Part shown: piece after piece, positions 61,776-64,000 of the stretch
How positions within the stretch are numbered: the stretch's first letter is position 1
Layout of the letters: every line of letters starts with the position of its first letter
NCBI GenBank assembly: GCA_016946835.1
Contig: JACVTC010000038.1
Coordinates: 280,001-344,000, forward strand
Direction: 5' to 3'
Length of the DNA stretch: 64,000 nt
DNA from: Neocallimastix lanati (nom. inval.)
Lineage: Eukaryota; Neocallimastigomycota; Neocallimastigomycetes; Neocallimastigales; Neocallimastigaceae
Notes under the pieces: model-generated
Told to the model about the DNA's origin: nothing
The model's input: the letters and a program-made list of their open reading frames with translations, nothing else
The model's database searches: none
Made by a program: the position numbers and the translations under genes

Positions 61776-62747
61776 ATGAAAATTATTCATAGTTTATTAT
61801 TAATAATATCTTTGGGTATTATCACTAATACTTCAGGTAATTCAGACAAAAACCAATATGATTACAAAGCTACAAAAACAGATATTAAAAATTTTGATGT
61901 AGAAGCTTGTATACGCAATTCAGATTGTGGTTCGAAGTCTGTTCATTTTAATCGTCGTGATGAAGATGAATCATTAGGCGGTCATCGTTTTGTTTCCATA
62001 GAAATAAATCCTGATAAATTTATGCCAACTTTTCACAATAAACATATAAAAAATGACGAAAACTCAAAAAATAAGTCAATTCCATCAACAACAATTAATC
62101 TACATAAATCAACAAAGAAATCAAATGTAAAAAGAGGTCCGCCACCACAAAACTTTGATAAAAATATTGGATATAATAACTTTAATTATTTCAATACTTA
62201 TAAAATTAAACCCACCATTGTTAATAGTACTCCTAATGACAACAGTAATGTTGAAGGAAACATTCCAACTACTGTTATCAACCTTAATTCAGCTAAAGTT
62301 AAAAGAGGTCCACCACCACGAAACTTTGATAAAAATATTGGATATAATAACTTTAATTATTTCAATACCTATAAAATTAAACCCACCAATGTTGATAGTA
62401 CACCTAGTAGCAATAGTAATAATGAAGATAGCATTCCTACTAATGTTATCGATCTTAACTCAGCTAAAGCTAAAAGAGGTCCACCACCACAAAATTTTGA
62501 CAAAAATATCGGATACAACAACTTTAATTATTTTAATACCTACAAAATTAAACCTACTAACTTAGCTAAAGCTAAAAGAGGTCCACCACCACAAAACTTT
62601 GACAAAAATATTGGATACAACAACTTTAATTATTTTAATACCTACAAAATTAAACCTACTCCAACAAATAATTCACCAACCAATACCTATTATTACAATA
62701 CTTTACCAGTAGAAGCTAAAAGAAAAAGAGAAGAAGAAAGAACATAA
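61776..62747 (+). CDS. Secreted protein with four KR-preceded repeats (candidate Kex2-processed peptide precursor)
   Basis: Not recognised as a known family. 323 aa, one exon. Residues 1-20 (MKIIHSLLLIISLGIITNTS) are a signal peptide. About 21-118 is a hydrophilic pro-region with two Cys (C45, C51) and one RR. Then four near-identical 27-residue repeats, each beginning GPPPQNFDKNIGYNNFNYFN (GPPPR in copy 2) and ending KIKPT, at 121-147, 178-204, 235-261 and 269-295. Each is preceded directly by Lys-Arg, usually as (V/A)KR. Spacers between copies are similar (SAKVKR, SAKAKR, LAKAKR) and hydrophilic. The tail is EAKRKREEERT. This is the layout of fungal Kex2-processed repeat proteins and of mating-pheromone precursors: secretion, cleavage after KR, release of several similar peptides. 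Copies 3 and 4 are almost identical in DNA, indicating recent duplication. Alternative: a cell-surface repeat protein in which KR is incidental. Confidence 0.85.
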   Translation: MKIIHSLLLIISLGIITNTSGNSDKNQYDYKATKTDIKNFDVEACIRNSDCGSKSVHFNRRDEDESLGGHRFVSIEINPDKFMPTFHNKHIKNDENSKNKSIPSTTINLHKSTKKSNVKRGPPPQNFDKNIGYNNFNYFNTYKIKPTIVNSTPNDNSNVEGNIPTTVINLNSAKVKRGPPPRNFDKNIGYNNFNYFNTYKIKPTNVDSTPSSNSNNEDSIPTNVIDLNSAKAKRGPPPQNFDKNIGYNNFNYFNTYKIKPTNLAKAKRGPPPQNFDKNIGYNNFNYFNTYKIKPTPTNNSPTNTYYYNTLPVEAKRKREEERT

Positions 62748-63401
62748 AAATTAAGGATATAATTATAATAACTTCATTTATCTTAATTTCAATTGGGACC
62801 CCGAAACCAAAAATGAAGAAAGATACATCTATAAAAAAAAAAAAAAAAAAAAAAGTGAAAAAATTAAATAAATGGAATTGATAATAATTAAACAAAAGTA
62901 AAAAATATGAAAAAAAATAAAAAATAAATAAAAATAAAGATAAAAACAAAATATATTAATAAAAAAATTATATTATTTAAAATTAATATATTAAAAATAT
63001 TAAAAAAATATGTTTTTTATTGCTTAAAATACTATTAAAATGATAATATACACTTCATATAAAGGTATATTTTTTCATCACAATAATTAAAAATAATAAT
63101 ATTATTAATATATAATATAATTAAATTTTTGTTTTATTTTGTTATTTTCTCTCTTAATGTTTTGCTTTATTATTATTTTTGTTAATAATATAAATAAAAA
63201 TAAAATTAAAATCTAAATAAAAATACATAAAATGAAATTAATTTCAAATTTACTCTAATAAAGCCATATATTTTATTTTATATTATATAAATTATTAATT
63301 TACATTATGACTTTTATATAATTATTTTTATATTCAAAAAAAAAAAAAAAAAAAAAAAAGAAAAAAAATTTTTTTGTATTATTTCACAGTAATTTTTCTA
63401 T

Positions 63402-63535
<134 letters not shown>

Positions 63536-63721
63536 CTATTATATTATTATTTATATATTTTTAATATATCTTTGTCATTTTATATATTTTATTTTATTCT
63601 AATTTGTTTATTAATTTATTTACTATTATAGTATTAACAAATCCAGCAAATCAAATTTTTTTATTTATTTAAATTATATTCTAGAATAATAAAATATTTC
63701 AGTAAAAGGAAATTGATATTA

Positions 63722-63790
63722 AAATTGAAATTGAAATTGAAATCGAAATCGAAATCGAAATCGAAATCGAAATCGAAATCGAAATCGAAT
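63722..63790. repeat. (GAAATY)n hexanucleotide repeat
   Basis: Three GAAATT units followed by about eight GAAATC units: a single T-to-C variant has spread through the array's right part. Confidence 0.93.
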
Positions 63791-64000
63791 GTAATTAAAG
63801 TGATAATATAAAATAAACTATAAAAAAAAAAATAAATAAATAAATAAATAAAATAACAAAAAAAATAAAAATAATAAATAATAGTAATAAAGTTTAAACT
63901 ATCAAAAGAAATTTTAAATTAGAACATTTGATTACCTATTATTTATTTGCATGTATTAAAAAAGTAAAATAAAAAATAGTAATAATAAAAGACATTGAAA

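Noticed and set aside
62155-62565. Second-frame ORF across the peptide repeats
   Set aside because: Its apparent repetition is only the out-of-frame reading of the real repeats.
63715-63790. Telomere-like repeat near the window end
   Set aside because: GAAATC/GAAATT hexamers do not match known fungal telomere units and ordinary AT sequence continues beyond them.

Overview
This window is nuclear DNA from an extremely AT-rich eukaryote, most likely an anaerobic gut fungus (Neocallimastigomycota). The reasons are A/T-only intergenic DNA full of homopolymers and (ATT)n runs, short AT-rich spliceosomal introns, Asn-rich low-complexity tails, a BBSome (cilium) gene as expected of a zoospore-forming fungus, a class C-type 7TM receptor with a solute-binding-protein ectodomain, and an intronless bacterial-style ABC exporter. 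Species was not determined.

Layout. 0.7-4.1 kb: F-actin capping protein beta (+), six exons. 5.1-10.7 kb: a cluster of LINE retrotransposons. One copy with a long open endonuclease/reverse-transcriptase frame sits inside an older copy in the opposite orientation, with a 14-bp target-site duplication. 11.2-13.5 kb: an unrecognised zinc-finger/two-TM protein (-), five exons. 13.5-24.3 kb: a gene-poor stretch with arrays of an AT heptamer that switch strand, and a perfect 40-bp hairpin. 24.3-25.2 kb: V-ATPase subunit E (+). 26-33.4 kb: transposon graveyard, with LINE relics (one inside a ~110-bp inverted repeat), a broken Q/N-rich gene, a Ty3/gypsy RT fragment and a Ty1/copia relic. 36.2-38.9 kb: SBP-7TM receptor (+), two exons. 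39.8-41.4 kb: tandem repeats. 41.6-45.4 kb: full-length ABC exporter of two fused half-transporters (+). 46.3-48.2 kb: LINE and MULE relics. 49.7-53.8 kb: BBS8/TTC8 (-), eleven exons. 56.3-57.4 kb: RAD6/UBC2 ubiquitin-conjugating enzyme (-), four exons including a 21-nt one. 61.8-62.7 kb: a secreted protein with four near-identical repeats each preceded by Lys-Arg, a candidate Kex2-processed peptide precursor.

The housekeeping genes (capping protein, V-ATPase E, RAD6, BBS8) are unrelated neighbours; nothing suggests operon-like organisation. The accessory candidates of most interest are the repeat-peptide precursor, the receptor and the fused ABC exporter. All exon boundaries were derived by eye from GT/AG sites, reading-frame phase and remembered protein families; no search or transcript data were used.
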